Positions 8,705 to 15,982 of a stretch of DNA of 64,000 nucleotides are shown here, piece by piece. The position numbers and the translations under genes were made by a program. Each line of letters starts with the position of its first letter. Positions within the stretch are counted from its first letter, which is position 1. Source of the stretch: AP-15 sp035503615 (GTDB lineage: Bacteria > Pseudomonadota > Alphaproteobacteria > ATCC43930 > CGMCC-115725); assembly GCA_035503615.1 (NCBI GenBank), contig DATJTI010000071.1:53912-117911 (forward strand), written 5' to 3'. A model generated the notes under the pieces. That model searched no databases and was not told the origin of the DNA. It saw only the letters and a list, made by a program, of their open reading frames with translations.

Positions 8705-9508
8705 TCAGCGGTCCTGCCATTGCGGGGTGCGCCGGGCGAGAAACGCGTCGATGCCTTCGCCGGCGTCGGCCGCCAGCATGTTCGTGGTCATGATCTCGGC
8801 GGCATAGCGATAGGCGGATGCGAGGTCGAGCTCGGCCTGCCGGTAGAACGCCTCCTTGCCGATCGCCACGGTAAAGGCCGATTTGGCGGCAATCTGCCCG
8901 GCCAAAGCGTCAACCGCCGCGCGCAATTCGCCGCCGGGAACGACGCGATTGACGAGGCCGATTTCGCGCGCCCGCGCCGCGCCGATCAGTTCGCCGGTCA
9001 GCAGCATCTCCATCGCCGCTTTGCGCCCGACCGCGCGCGACAGCGCCACCATCGGGGTCGAGCAGAAGAGGCCGATATTGACGCCGGGGGTGGCAAAGCG
9101 CGCCTCCTCGGCGGCAATCGCCAGGTCGCAGCTGGCAACGAGCTGACAGCCGGCGGCAGTCGCGACCCCGCGCACCTCGGCGATGACCGGCTTTGGCAGC
9201 CGCACGATCGCCAGCATCAATTGGCTGCATTGCGCGAAGAGCCGCTCGTAGGTTTCGCGCCGGCGGTCGGCGCGCAGCTCGCGCAAATCATGGCCGGCGC
9301 AAAAGGCCAGGCCGGCACCGGCGATAACCACCACCCGCACCCCCTTGTCGGCAGCGGCACGCGCGAGGGCGTCGATCAGCGCCGCCATCAGCGCCGCCGA
9401 GAGGGCGTTGCGCGCCTGCGGCCGGTTCAGCGTCAGCCGCAACACCGCGCCCTCGCACGCTTCGAGCAGCAACGGGGTGTCCTCGCCCGGCCTCGGCATC
9501 GCCGTCAT
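8705..9508 (-). CDS. Enoyl-CoA hydratase family protein
   Basis: A 267-residue crotonase-fold enzyme. The oxyanion-hole segment LAFCAGHDLREL and PKPVIAEVRGVATAAGCQLVASCDLAIAA are clear. GVNIGLFCSTPMVALSR follows in the region of the acid/base residues and lacks the second Glu of classical hydratases. It is about 30-40 percent identical by eye to the hydratase at 5.05-5.85 kb but not a recent duplicate. The start at 9508 has AAGGTG 5 nt upstream, and the frame to 9577 is open but has no such site. It diverges from the Rieske oxygenase gene across a 91-nt gap. Confidence 0.88.
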   Translation of the reverse strand: MTAMPRPGEDTPLLLEACEGAVLRLTLNRPQARNALSAALMAALIDALARAAADKGVRVVVIAGAGLAFCAGHDLRELRADRRRETYERLFAQCSQLMLAIVRLPKPVIAEVRGVATAAGCQLVASCDLAIAAEEARFATPGVNIGLFCSTPMVALSRAVGRKAAMEMLLTGELIGAARAREIGLVNRVVPGGELRAAVDALAGQIAAKSAFTVAIGKEAFYRQAELDLASAYRYAAEIMTTNMLAADAGEGIDAFLARRTPQWQDR

Positions 9509-9599
9509 CGCTGCACCTTCGCCCTTGCTTGCCCGCCGTCGAATCGCGACTGTCACGCCGCCGCCCGATCGCGGCAACTGGTATTTAAGGGGAGCGAGC

Positions 9600-10634
9600 G
9601 TGGAGGATAGCGCCGCGCCATTGCGGGAGGCGTGGTATTACGCGGCCGCCGGGCGGCGGCTCAAGCCGGGGGCGATGCTGGCCAGGACCATGCTCGGCGA
9701 GCCGGTGCTGGTCGGCCGTGACGCCGCTGGTGCGGTGTTTGCGCTGCGCGACCTCTGCCCGCATCGTGGCATGCCGCTCAGCGCCGGCCAGTTCGACGGC
9801 CGTGAGATCGAATGCTGCTATCACGGCTGGCGCTTCGCGACCGGCGGGCAGTGCATGGCGATCCCGGCGCTGGTGCCGGGTCGGGCATTCACCCCGGCGC
9901 GGGTGCGTGTCCGCCGCTATCCGGCCCGCGAGGTGCAGGGCAACATCTGGGTCTATTTCGGCAGCGATCCGGCCGCGGCACCGGAGATCCCGCTGGTCGA
10001 CGGTTTTGACGGCGCTCGCCCACGGCTGATCGAGACCGTTGCGTTGGCCGCATCGATCGACCATGCCGTGGTCGGGCTGATGGACCCGGCGCACGGACCC
10101 TTTGTGCACCGTGCCTGGTGGTGGCGCTCGCGCCGTTCGATCCAGCCCAAAGCCAAGGTTTTCGCGCCCTCGCCCTGGGGCTTTACGATGAGCCGGCATC
10201 AGCCTTCGGCCAATTCGCGCGCCTATCGGCTCCTTGGCGGCGCGCCGGAGACCGAGATCATCTTTCGCCTGCCGAGTGTGCGGATCGAGAATATCCGCGC
10301 CGGCCGCCATCTGGTCGGCAATCTGACCGCGATCACCCCGATCGACGAGCGGACGACCGCGATCAATCACTGCATCTACTGGACCGTGCCCGTGCTCGCC
10401 GCGCTGAAGCCGCTGCTGCGGCGCTATGTGCGCGCGTTTCTCGATCAGGACCGCGCGATCATGGAGCGCCAGAGCCACGGGCTGCGCTTCGACCCGCCAT
10501 TGATGCTGATCGACGACGCCGACACCCAGGCGAAATGGTACTACCGCTTGAAGCGCGAGTACCGCCGCGCCCGCACCGAAGGCCGGCCATTCGAGAACCC
10601 GATCAAACCGCGCACCCTCGAATGGCGCAGCTGA
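9600..10634 (+). CDS. Rieske-type aromatic ring-hydroxylating oxygenase, large subunit-like
   Basis: A 344-residue protein. The N-terminal Rieske [2Fe-2S] domain shows CPHRG and CCYHGW (Cys-x-His plus Cys-x2-His) at about residues 57-82. The catalytic domain has DHAVVGLMDPAHGPFVH, which fits the mononuclear iron pattern D-x2-H-x4-H. The size and VanA/CAO-like layout suggest a one-component terminal oxygenase that would need a separate reductase, not seen here. Substrate unknown. The GTG at 9600 follows AAGGGGAG with 5 nt spacing, and the longer open frame upstream is antisense to the hydratase gene. Confidence 0.88.
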   Translation: MEDSAAPLREAWYYAAAGRRLKPGAMLARTMLGEPVLVGRDAAGAVFALRDLCPHRGMPLSAGQFDGREIECCYHGWRFATGGQCMAIPALVPGRAFTPARVRVRRYPAREVQGNIWVYFGSDPAAAPEIPLVDGFDGARPRLIETVALAASIDHAVVGLMDPAHGPFVHRAWWWRSRRSIQPKAKVFAPSPWGFTMSRHQPSANSRAYRLLGGAPETEIIFRLPSVRIENIRAGRHLVGNLTAITPIDERTTAINHCIYWTVPVLAALKPLLRRYVRAFLDQDRAIMERQSHGLRFDPPLMLIDDADTQAKWYYRLKREYRRARTEGRPFENPIKPRTLEWRS

Positions 10635-10695
10635 CCGCCCATCGGGATGCTTTTCCCGGGATGCTTGCCCTGGGATCGGCGGCAGCTGATATAGT

Positions 10696-10802
10696 GGGGC
10701 GGGAGCCCGGAGGCGGACAGGCCTCTCGCCAACCCGGTCAGGTCCGGAAGGAAGCAGCCGTAACGAGTGCCGGCCTGGGTTGTTCACCCGGTCTCCCACC
10801 CC
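10696..10802 (+). ncRNA. ffs: Signal recognition particle RNA, small bacterial type
   Basis: The conserved apical domain GGTCAGGTCCGGAAGGAAGC (from about 10736) with GCAGCC directly after is the SRP RNA hallmark that binds Ffh. The ends pair: GGGGCGGGAG at 10696-10705 against CTCCCACCCC at 10793-10802, with one mismatch, giving a hairpin of about 107 nt. It lies 16 nt ahead of the dnaX start, a familiar bacterial arrangement. An AT-rich GATATAG just upstream may be the -10 region, but the promoter was not resolved. Confidence 0.95.
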
Positions 10803-10818
10803 GGCCCCGGTTTCGAAC

Positions 10819-12633
10819 ATGAGCGATCCTGCGAACGCCTACCGCGTGCTCGCCCGCAAATATCGGCCGCAGACCTTTGCCGAGCTGATCGGGCAGGAGG
10901 CGATGGTGCGCACGCTGTCGAACGCGATCGCCAGCGGCCGCATCGCCCATGCCTTTATGCTGACCGGGGTGCGCGGGGTCGGCAAGACGACGACCGCGCG
11001 GATCATTGCCCGCGCGCTCAATTGCGTCGGCCGCGACGGCACCGGCGGGTCTACGATCGAACCTTGCGGTGAATGCGTGCATTGCCGCGACATCGCCGCC
11101 GACCGCCATGTCGATGTGATCGAGATGGATGCCGCCTCGCATGCCGGGGTCGGCGAGATCCGCGACCTGACCGACGGGGTGCGCTACCGGCCGGTCGCGG
11201 CGCGCAGCAAGGTCTACATCATCGACGAAGTGCACATGCTCTCGAAGCAGGCGTTCGACGCGCTCTTGAAGACGCTCGAAGAGCCGCCGCCGGCCACGGT
11301 CTTTGTGCTGGCGACGACCGAGGTGCACAAGGTGCCGGTGACCGTGCTGTCGCGCTGCCAGCGCTTCGCCTTGCGCCGGGTGCCGGTCGAGCTGCTGGTC
11401 GCGCATTATCGCCGGGTCGCCGAGCAGGAAGGCGTCGCGACCGAGCCCGAGGCGCTGGCGCTGATCGCGCGTGCCGCCGATGGTTCGGTGCGCGACGGAC
11501 TGTCGCTGCTCGACCAGGCGATTGCGCTGGCCGGCGGCCGGGTCACCCAGGCGGCGGTGCGCGACATGCTCGGCGTCGCCGATCGCAGCCAGGTCTTCGA
11601 TCTGCTCGAAGAGGTGCTGCGCGGTGATGCGGCGGCCGCCCTGGCCCGGCTCGATCACCTTTACGAAGAGGGGGCAGACCCGCTGCTGGTGCTGCAGGAT
11701 CTGCTCGATCTCGGCCATTTCCTGACCCGGCTCAAGCTCGCACCCGAGGCCGGCAGCGGCGATCCGATCGCCGAGGGCGACCGTGAGCGCGCCCGGCCAC
11801 TCGTCGCAAGGCTGGCAATGCCGGCGCTTGCCCGGTTGTGGCAGATGCTGTTGAAGGGCCTCACCGAGGTGCAGGCGGCACCGTCGCCGCTGCAGGCGGC
11901 CGAAATGGTCCTGGTGCGGCTCGCCTATGTCGCCGATCTGCCGGCGCCGGCCGAGCTCGTCCGGGCACTCGACACCGGCACACCATCCGACACCGGCACC
12001 ACGGCCAGCGGCGGTTCCGAGAGCCGGGCGGCGCTCCCCGCGGTAGCGGCACCGGTGCGGCAGCGCCAGCCGAGCGCGCCGGCGGCAAAGGCGCCGCCCG
12101 TCGCGACCGCGCTGCAGACCGCCGTCGCACGGGAGCACGCCGCAGAGCCGCGCCCCGAGCCGGCGGCGAATGTCGCCGCGCCGCCGCCCGCGGATATGCT
12201 TGCGCCGATGCCGCAGAGTTTTGCCGAGGTTCTGGCACTGTTCGACCAACAGCGCGAGGCGGTGCTGCGCTCGCACCTCGCTTCCTATTGCCATCTCGTT
12301 CATTTCGAGCCGGGACGGATCGAATTCCGTCCGGCCGAAGGGGCGCCGCGCGACCTCGCCAACCGGCTCGGCCAGTTGCTCGGCGAGTGGACCGGGACGC
12401 GCTGGCTCGTCGCCATCTCCGAAGAAGAGGGCGCGCCGACGCTGCGCCAGCAGCAGGCATCTCGCGACCGCTCGCTGCGGAACGAGGTGGCCGATCACCC
12501 GTTGGTTCAGGCGGTGCTGGAGACGTTCCCAGGGGCGACGATCGCGGCGGTGCGCGAGCGCATTGCGGCAGCGCCGCAAAGCGAGCAAGACGCGGGCGAG
12601 GAGCCGGACGGCGAGGAAGAGGACGCGATATGA
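10819..12633 (+). CDS. dnaX: DNA polymerase III subunit gamma/tau
   Basis: A 604-residue clamp-loader ATPase that assembles the replicative polymerase. It opens MSDPANAYRVLARKYRPQTF and has Walker A GVRGVGKTTTA (Lys about 56). A zinc module follows (NC, then PCGECVHC), then Walker B IIDEVHML, the LLKTLEEPP signature and sensor SRC. The C-terminal third is Ala/Pro-rich, then ends in a polymerase-binding-like region. The ATG at 10819 is used because the upstream ATG at 10780 lies inside the SRP RNA. No strong ribosome site is seen. I did not find an obvious A-rich slippage site for a short gamma form. The stop overlaps the ybaB start by 4 nt (ATGA). Confidence 0.95.
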   Translation: MSDPANAYRVLARKYRPQTFAELIGQEAMVRTLSNAIASGRIAHAFMLTGVRGVGKTTTARIIARALNCVGRDGTGGSTIEPCGECVHCRDIAADRHVDVIEMDAASHAGVGEIRDLTDGVRYRPVAARSKVYIIDEVHMLSKQAFDALLKTLEEPPPATVFVLATTEVHKVPVTVLSRCQRFALRRVPVELLVAHYRRVAEQEGVATEPEALALIARAADGSVRDGLSLLDQAIALAGGRVTQAAVRDMLGVADRSQVFDLLEEVLRGDAAAALARLDHLYEEGADPLLVLQDLLDLGHFLTRLKLAPEAGSGDPIAEGDRERARPLVARLAMPALARLWQMLLKGLTEVQAAPSPLQAAEMVLVRLAYVADLPAPAELVRALDTGTPSDTGTTASGGSESRAALPAVAAPVRQRQPSAPAAKAPPVATALQTAVAREHAAEPRPEPAANVAAPPPADMLAPMPQSFAEVLALFDQQREAVLRSHLASYCHLVHFEPGRIEFRPAEGAPRDLANRLGQLLGEWTGTRWLVAISEEEGAPTLRQQQASRDRSLRNEVADHPLVQAVLETFPGATIAAVRERIAAAPQSEQDAGEEPDGEEEDAI

Positions 12634-12953
12634 AAAATCTCGGCCAGCTGATGAAGCAGGCGCAGGCGATGCAGGAAAAGATGGCCGAGATGCAGGCCCA
12701 GCTCGAAGCCGTCGAGATGACCGGCGTCGCCGGCGGCGGCCTGGTGGCGCTGACCCTCAACGGCAAGAGCGACGTCAAGCGGGTCAAGATCGACAAGTCG
12801 CTGCTCGACCCGAACGAGGCCGAGGTGCTCGAGGATCTGATCGTCGCCGCCTTCACCGATGCGCGCCGCAAGGTCGCCGCCCATGCCGAGGAGGAAATGC
12901 AGAAGCTGACCGGCGGGCTGCAATTGCCGGGCGGTATGAAATTGCCGTTCTGA
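12630..12953 (+). CDS. ybaB: YbaB/EbfC family nucleoid-associated protein
   Basis: A 107-residue DNA-binding protein. It has an N-terminal helix rich in Met, Gln and Lys (MKNLGQLMKQAQAMQEKMAEMQ), a central GVAGGGLVALTLNGK strand pair, KIDKSLLDPNEAEVLEDLIVAAFTDA, and a C-terminal GGLQLPGGMKLPF. This is the standard YbaB layout and length. The family binds DNA as a dimer and is usually encoded between dnaX and recR, as here. The start overlaps the dnaX stop as ATGA, implying translational coupling. Confidence 0.95.
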   Translation: MKNLGQLMKQAQAMQEKMAEMQAQLEAVEMTGVAGGGLVALTLNGKSDVKRVKIDKSLLDPNEAEVLEDLIVAAFTDARRKVAAHAEEEMQKLTGGLQLPGGMKLPF

Positions 12954-12954
12954 T

Positions 12955-12970
12955 CGGCGCCGCGGCGCCG
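12955..12970. terminator. Perfect GC palindrome after ybaB
   Basis: The 16-bp palindrome CGGCGCCGCGGCGCCG begins 2 nt after the ybaB stop. It could form a very stable hairpin or simply be a GC-rich chance palindrome. No T-tract follows, and recR is expected to be cotranscribed, so termination would be partial at most. Confidence 0.3.
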
Positions 12971-12975
12971 CTCTA

Positions 12976-13046
12976 TTGCGGACGCCGGGCCGCCCTGCTT
13001 TGCGGATGCCGAACCCCACCTTTTGCGGATGCCTGACCCTTGTCCG
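12976..13046 (+). repeat. 23-24 bp degenerate direct repeat, three copies
   Basis: TTGCGGAYGCC recurs at about 12976, 13000 and 13023 with 24- and 23-bp periods, filling the ybaB-recR gap. The third copy runs into the TTG start region of recR. The copies differ at several positions, so the duplication is not recent. Confidence 0.6.
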
Positions 13047-13621
13047 AGCTCGACACGCTGATCCAGCTGCTCGCCCGGTTGCCGGGGCTCGGGCCGCGCT
13101 CGGCACGGCGCGCGGCGCTGCATCTGATCAAGCGGCGCGAGAGCCTGTTGACCCCGCTCGCCACCGCCCTGGCGCGCGCCGCCGACGCGATCCGCCCCTG
13201 CCCGGTCTGCGGCAATTTCGATACGATCGAGCCGTGCGCGATCTGCCGTGATCCGCAGCGCGACGATGGCATCGTCTGCGTGGTCGAGGATCTGGCCGAT
13301 CTGTGGGCGCTCGAACGCACCCACATGTTCCGCGGCCGCTATCACGTGCTCGGCGGGACGCTGTCGGCGCTCGACGGGGTCGGTCCCGAGGACCTCGCGA
13401 TCGACCGGCTGATCGCCCGGCTGAAACCCGGCCAGGAGCTGATCCTGGCACTGAACGCGACGGTCGAAGGCCAGACCACCGCGCATTATCTCGCCGACCG
13501 TCTCGCTGGCAGCGGCGTCAGGCTGACCCGTCTGGCGCAGGGCGTGCCGATCGGCGGCGAACTCGATTATCTCGACGACGGCACGCTCGGCGCCGCCCTC
13601 AAGGCCCGCCGCGCGCTGTAG
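13040..13621 (+). CDS. recR: Recombination mediator protein RecR
   Basis: A 193-residue recombinational repair protein that works with RecF and RecO to load RecA at gaps. It has an N-terminal helix-hairpin-helix (LARLPGLGPRSARRAALHL), a four-Cys zinc motif (CPVC then CAIC) at about residues 54-70, a Toprim domain (DDGIVCVVEDLADLWALE), the GQTTAHYL segment and the terminal LAQGVPIGGELDYLDDGTL. Full family length. The start is TTG at 13040, fixed by the family's usual N-terminus. Third gene of the dnaX-ybaB-recR block. Confidence 0.96.
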   Translation: MSELDTLIQLLARLPGLGPRSARRAALHLIKRRESLLTPLATALARAADAIRPCPVCGNFDTIEPCAICRDPQRDDGIVCVVEDLADLWALERTHMFRGRYHVLGGTLSALDGVGPEDLAIDRLIARLKPGQELILALNATVEGQTTAHYLADRLAGSGVRLTRLAQGVPIGGELDYLDDGTLGAALKARRAL

Positions 13622-13639
13622 CGATGCCATCCAGAACAT

Positions 13640-13687
13640 TCAGAACTAGTGGGCCTCAGACCCAGTGGGCCTCAGAACCAGTGGGCC
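13640..13687 (-). repeat. 16-bp direct repeat, three copies, covering a stop codon
   Basis: On the minus strand the unit is GGCCCACTGGTTCTGA, which encodes the last residues and TGA stop of the adjacent dehydrogenase gene. Two further copies (one with GGGTCTGA, one with CTAGTTCTGA) follow immediately downstream, each carrying its own TGA. The 3' terminus of the gene has thus been tandemly triplicated. Confidence 0.88.
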
Positions 13688-14640
13688 TTGTCGACGAGGT
13701 TGCGCAGCGGCTCCGCGGCGAGAAAGCGGCGGCAATTGTCGAGGATCACCGCGTAGCGGCGCTCGTCGAGATAGGGGCCGTAGCCGGCGGTGTGCGGGGT
13801 CAACAGCACGCCCGGCAGGGTCCATAATTTGTGATCGGCCGGCAGCGGCTCCTCCTCGAACACATCGAGCCCGGCGCCGGCAATCTCGCCCGCTTCGATC
13901 GCTGCGGCAAGGTCGTCGAGCCGGGTCGTCAGGCCGCGCCCGATATTGATGAAGAACGCGGTCCGCTTCATTTCCTGAAACCGCGCCCGGTTCATGAAAC
14001 CTTCGGTCTCGGGCGTGTGCGGCACGGTCAGGATCACGAAATCGGCCTGCGGCAACAGCGCGTCGAGTTCGTCGGCGCGGTGCAGTTCGGCAATCCCGGG
14101 CGGCGCGTCGCGGCGGCGCTCGTCGACACCGATGACCCGCATGCCAAAGGCGGCAGCAAGGCGCGCGATCTCGCTGCCGATGCCGCCGACGCCGACGATC
14201 AGTGCCGTCGCCTCTGGCAGGTGCACGACGCCCTCGTTCTGCGCCGGCTTTTTCCATTCGCGGCGCAATTGCTGCGGAATGTAGCGCTGCAGACCGCGCG
14301 CGAACGCCAGCACGAAAGCCATCACATGAGTGCCGATATGGTCGTTGTAGATCTCGCGGAAATTGGTGATCTGGACCGGGTGCGCGATCAGTTCGGGATA
14401 GTAGTAGCCAGCCGGCGGAGCGGCCTGCGGCGCTTGCAGCCATCTGAGCCGCCGCGCCTGGCGCAGGAGCGTGGCCGGGATCGTGCCAAACGCCGCCTCG
14501 GCGGTGGCGATCGCGCGCTCGGCCTGCGCCCGGTCCTCGGCGACGATGATCTCCATCTCGGGCAGTGCTGCGGCGAGCCGCGCCCCCCATTCGCGCGTGG
14601 TGTCCCGCTGCGGCGGCAGCATCAGAAATTGCGTCGGCAT
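13672..14640 (-). CDS. D-2-hydroxyacid dehydrogenase family protein
   Basis: A 322-residue NAD(P)-dependent oxidoreductase of the GhrA/phosphoglycerate dehydrogenase type. The nucleotide-binding domain shows LIVGVGGIGSEIARLAAAFG (about residues 146-165) with an acidic GVDERR strand end. FVILTVPHTPETEGF and FINIGRGLTTRLDDL (catalytic Arg region) follow. Then AGAGLDVFEEEPLPADHKLW has the catalytic Glu, and LLTPHTAGYG the catalytic His. Likely reduces or oxidises a small 2-keto/2-hydroxy acid, substrate unknown. The ATG at 14640 has AAGGAC upstream. It ends in AHWF, at the start of a tandemly repeated 3' end. Confidence 0.88.
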   Translation of the reverse strand: MPTQFLMLPPQRDTTREWGARLAAALPEMEIIVAEDRAQAERAIATAEAAFGTIPATLLRQARRLRWLQAPQAAPPAGYYYPELIAHPVQITNFREIYNDHIGTHVMAFVLAFARGLQRYIPQQLRREWKKPAQNEGVVHLPEATALIVGVGGIGSEIARLAAAFGMRVIGVDERRRDAPPGIAELHRADELDALLPQADFVILTVPHTPETEGFMNRARFQEMKRTAFFINIGRGLTTRLDDLAAAIEAGEIAGAGLDVFEEEPLPADHKLWTLPGVLLTPHTAGYGPYLDERRYAVILDNCRRFLAAEPLRNLVDKAHWF

Positions 14641-14685
14641 TGCGAGTCCTTAATTAGGGAGCCAGATTGTTTGTTCTCCTGCCAC

Positions 14686-15132
14686 TCATGCGGCTGGATC
14701 GAGCACCTTTAGCTGTTCCGACAGCGCCGCCTCCAGCAACCGGTGATCCGAGCAGACAAACGTAAATGCTTCGCTGGTGGTGCCACAGATCACAAGGCAT
14801 CCTGCCAATTGTACGGCATCGTAAGCGCGCAACGCATAGCGATCGATCATTTCTAATGCGGTGTCGATTACGGTGTCGTTGACCGGCTGCCGGAGAAATC
14901 GACTCTCCATGTGTCTTTGCACGCTTTCGAGAACTGCGATGGCCACGCTCTGTTCGATATCGCCGGCGCGCTCGCGGCGTCTGATCGCGGAACGGAGTTC
15001 GACCACCGAAATCGCCAGAATTGCAAAGCGATTTTCTGAATGATCACCGATCAGGTGCAGGAGCTGGTTTGTACCCTGCTCCTGCACGTATAATTTCACG
15101 AGCGCACTGGTATCCAAGAAATAGAGAGCCAA
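14686..15132 (-). CDS. PIN-domain (VapC-like) toxin candidate
   Basis: A 148-residue single PIN domain, the fold of VapC endoribonuclease toxins. It opens MALYFLDTSALVKLYV, and the four expected acidic metal ligands are visible: Asp7, Glu45 (ISVVELRSA), Asp105 (RAYDAVQLAG) and Asp129 (VCSDHRLLEA). The toxin therefore looks intact. A TTG at 15132 is taken as start because an AGGCGG element lies 4 nt upstream and only 1 nt separates it from the stop of the upstream gene. A longer open frame to 15225 would overlap that gene. GC content is visibly lower than in flanking genes, suggesting acquisition. Being the second gene of a tight pair is the usual toxin position. Confidence 0.85.
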   Translation of the reverse strand: MALYFLDTSALVKLYVQEQGTNQLLHLIGDHSENRFAILAISVVELRSAIRRRERAGDIEQSVAIAVLESVQRHMESRFLRQPVNDTVIDTALEMIDRYALRAYDAVQLAGCLVICGTTSEAFTFVCSDHRLLEAALSEQLKVLDPAA

Positions 15133-15133
15133 G

Positions 15134-15775
15134 TTACCGCCTGTCGCGCAGCACCGTTGCCGACAAAGACGGTCCGCGGATAGTGACTGGGCAAAATGCC
15201 GAGGGACTACCAGTGCGGATGCCAAGTGCAGCGTTAACTTCAGGCATCTGTCGATTCAGCCGGATTGCGGTAACTGGAAAATGTGGCGGTCGAGGATTCG
15301 CGACTTTGCTCGTCAAGAGCCAGCGCCTGTCGATCGCCTCGCGCAGGACGTCGTGCCGCGCAGACTCATCGCGGGCCCAAGAAAATTCCTCATGGACGAG
15401 CGCATTATCGCGAAACCATTTCAACGAAACAAACTCATAGCCAGGACGTCCCTCCGCACGATTCAATGCGCGAACGAGATCCGACAATCGATCTTCCGCA
15501 GACGTCGGATTTGCCGTCGTCTCAACGGAAACCCCAATCGCGCTTGTTGCAGTCTCGATTCCTTCCTCCTCCATCGGAGAAAAAGAAATTCGGATCGAAT
15601 CAGCGTCGGCATCCCAATTCGCTTCAAATTCAGCATTTCTCCGCTTTTTTCGGTCTCCGCGATGGAGATATACCTCGCACTGATATCCTATCGGAAGTAT
15701 CCTCAATCGACTGAGAAGTTCGTGGATCGATTGCGCCTGCGACAATTCTAACTCGACGTCGGCATTGGTGGGCAT
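15134..15775 (-). CDS. Long antitoxin-like partner of the PIN toxin, otherwise unknown
   Basis: A 213-residue protein without a domain I can name with certainty. The last 15 residues, IRGPSLSATVLRDRR, resemble the toxin-binding tail of VapB/Phd antitoxins, which often end in a similar Ser-x-x-Val/Ile-x-x-Asp-Arg-Arg pattern. The rest (about 195 residues) is much larger than a normal antitoxin DNA-binding domain. It has an acidic N-terminal half with SIHELLSRLRILPIGY and a middle section YEFVSLKWFRDNALV...RWLLTSKVANPRPPHFPVTAIRLNR. The ATG at 15775 has AGGA 6 nt upstream. It is preceded by a near-consensus promoter with an operator palindrome and followed after 1 nt by the PIN gene. Low GC, as in its partner. 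The antitoxin role is inferred from position and tail. Confidence 0.6.
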   Translation of the reverse strand: MPTNADVELELSQAQSIHELLSRLRILPIGYQCEVYLHRGDRKKRRNAEFEANWDADADSIRISFSPMEEEGIETATSAIGVSVETTANPTSAEDRLSDLVRALNRAEGRPGYEFVSLKWFRDNALVHEEFSWARDESARHDVLREAIDRRWLLTSKVANPRPPHFPVTAIRLNRQMPEVNAALGIRTGSPSAFCPVTIRGPSLSATVLRDRR

Positions 15776-15797
15776 GAGAAATCCTAGTCTAATATAG

Positions 15798-15850
15798 GCC
15801 GAACCATTTCGGCTGCTATGTAATATAGCATGCCCACCTATCGCTGTCAA
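15798..15850 (-). promoter_or_regulatory. Promoter and operator palindromes of the PIN toxin operon
   Basis: On the minus strand TTGACA (15850-15845) and TATATT (15827-15822) are separated by exactly 17 nt, a near-perfect sigma-70 promoter rarely so clear in this genome. The inverted repeat TGCTAT-ATTAC-ATAGCA (15830-15814) overlaps the -10 box. A second inverted repeat GCCGAA-ATGG-TTCGGC (15813-15798) follows in the leader. Both would suit autorepression by the operon's own antitoxin complex, as is usual for type II systems. Confidence 0.65.
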
Positions 15851-15917
15851 GCGGATTGCGGTCGAGGCTGTCGATCTTGGCCGGTTGCTGTCCGCCTCGT
15901 GTGACGATGGTTTGGTT

Positions 15918-15966
15918 GTCATTGCGAGCGAAGCGACGCAAGTTGGTGCGAAGCGACGCCGCAATC
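15918..15966. repeat. Dispersed REP-like repeat with CATTGCGAGCGAAGCGA core
   Basis: GTCATTGCGAGCGAAGCGAC at 15918 is a short motif seen in intergenic repeats of many bacteria. A second, partial copy GTGCGAAGCGACGCCGCAA follows at 15946. It sits between the divergent toxin operon and dehydrogenase gene. Whether it is mobile or structural cannot be told from one locus. Confidence 0.45.
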
Positions 15967-15982
15967 GAACTCGAGGGAACCG

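Noticed and set aside
10780..10818. An earlier dnaX start at 10780
   Set aside because: It lies inside the SRP RNA and adds residues not seen in DnaX. The ATG at 10819 gives the standard N-terminus.
11861..13639. A 592-codon minus-strand frame
   Set aside because: Antisense to dnaX, ybaB and recR. A shadow created by third-position GC bias.
13640..13687. Possible CRISPR array (three regular repeats)
   Set aside because: The units are contiguous with no spacers and contain the 3' end of a gene. The same holds for 2581-2634 and 19925-19972.
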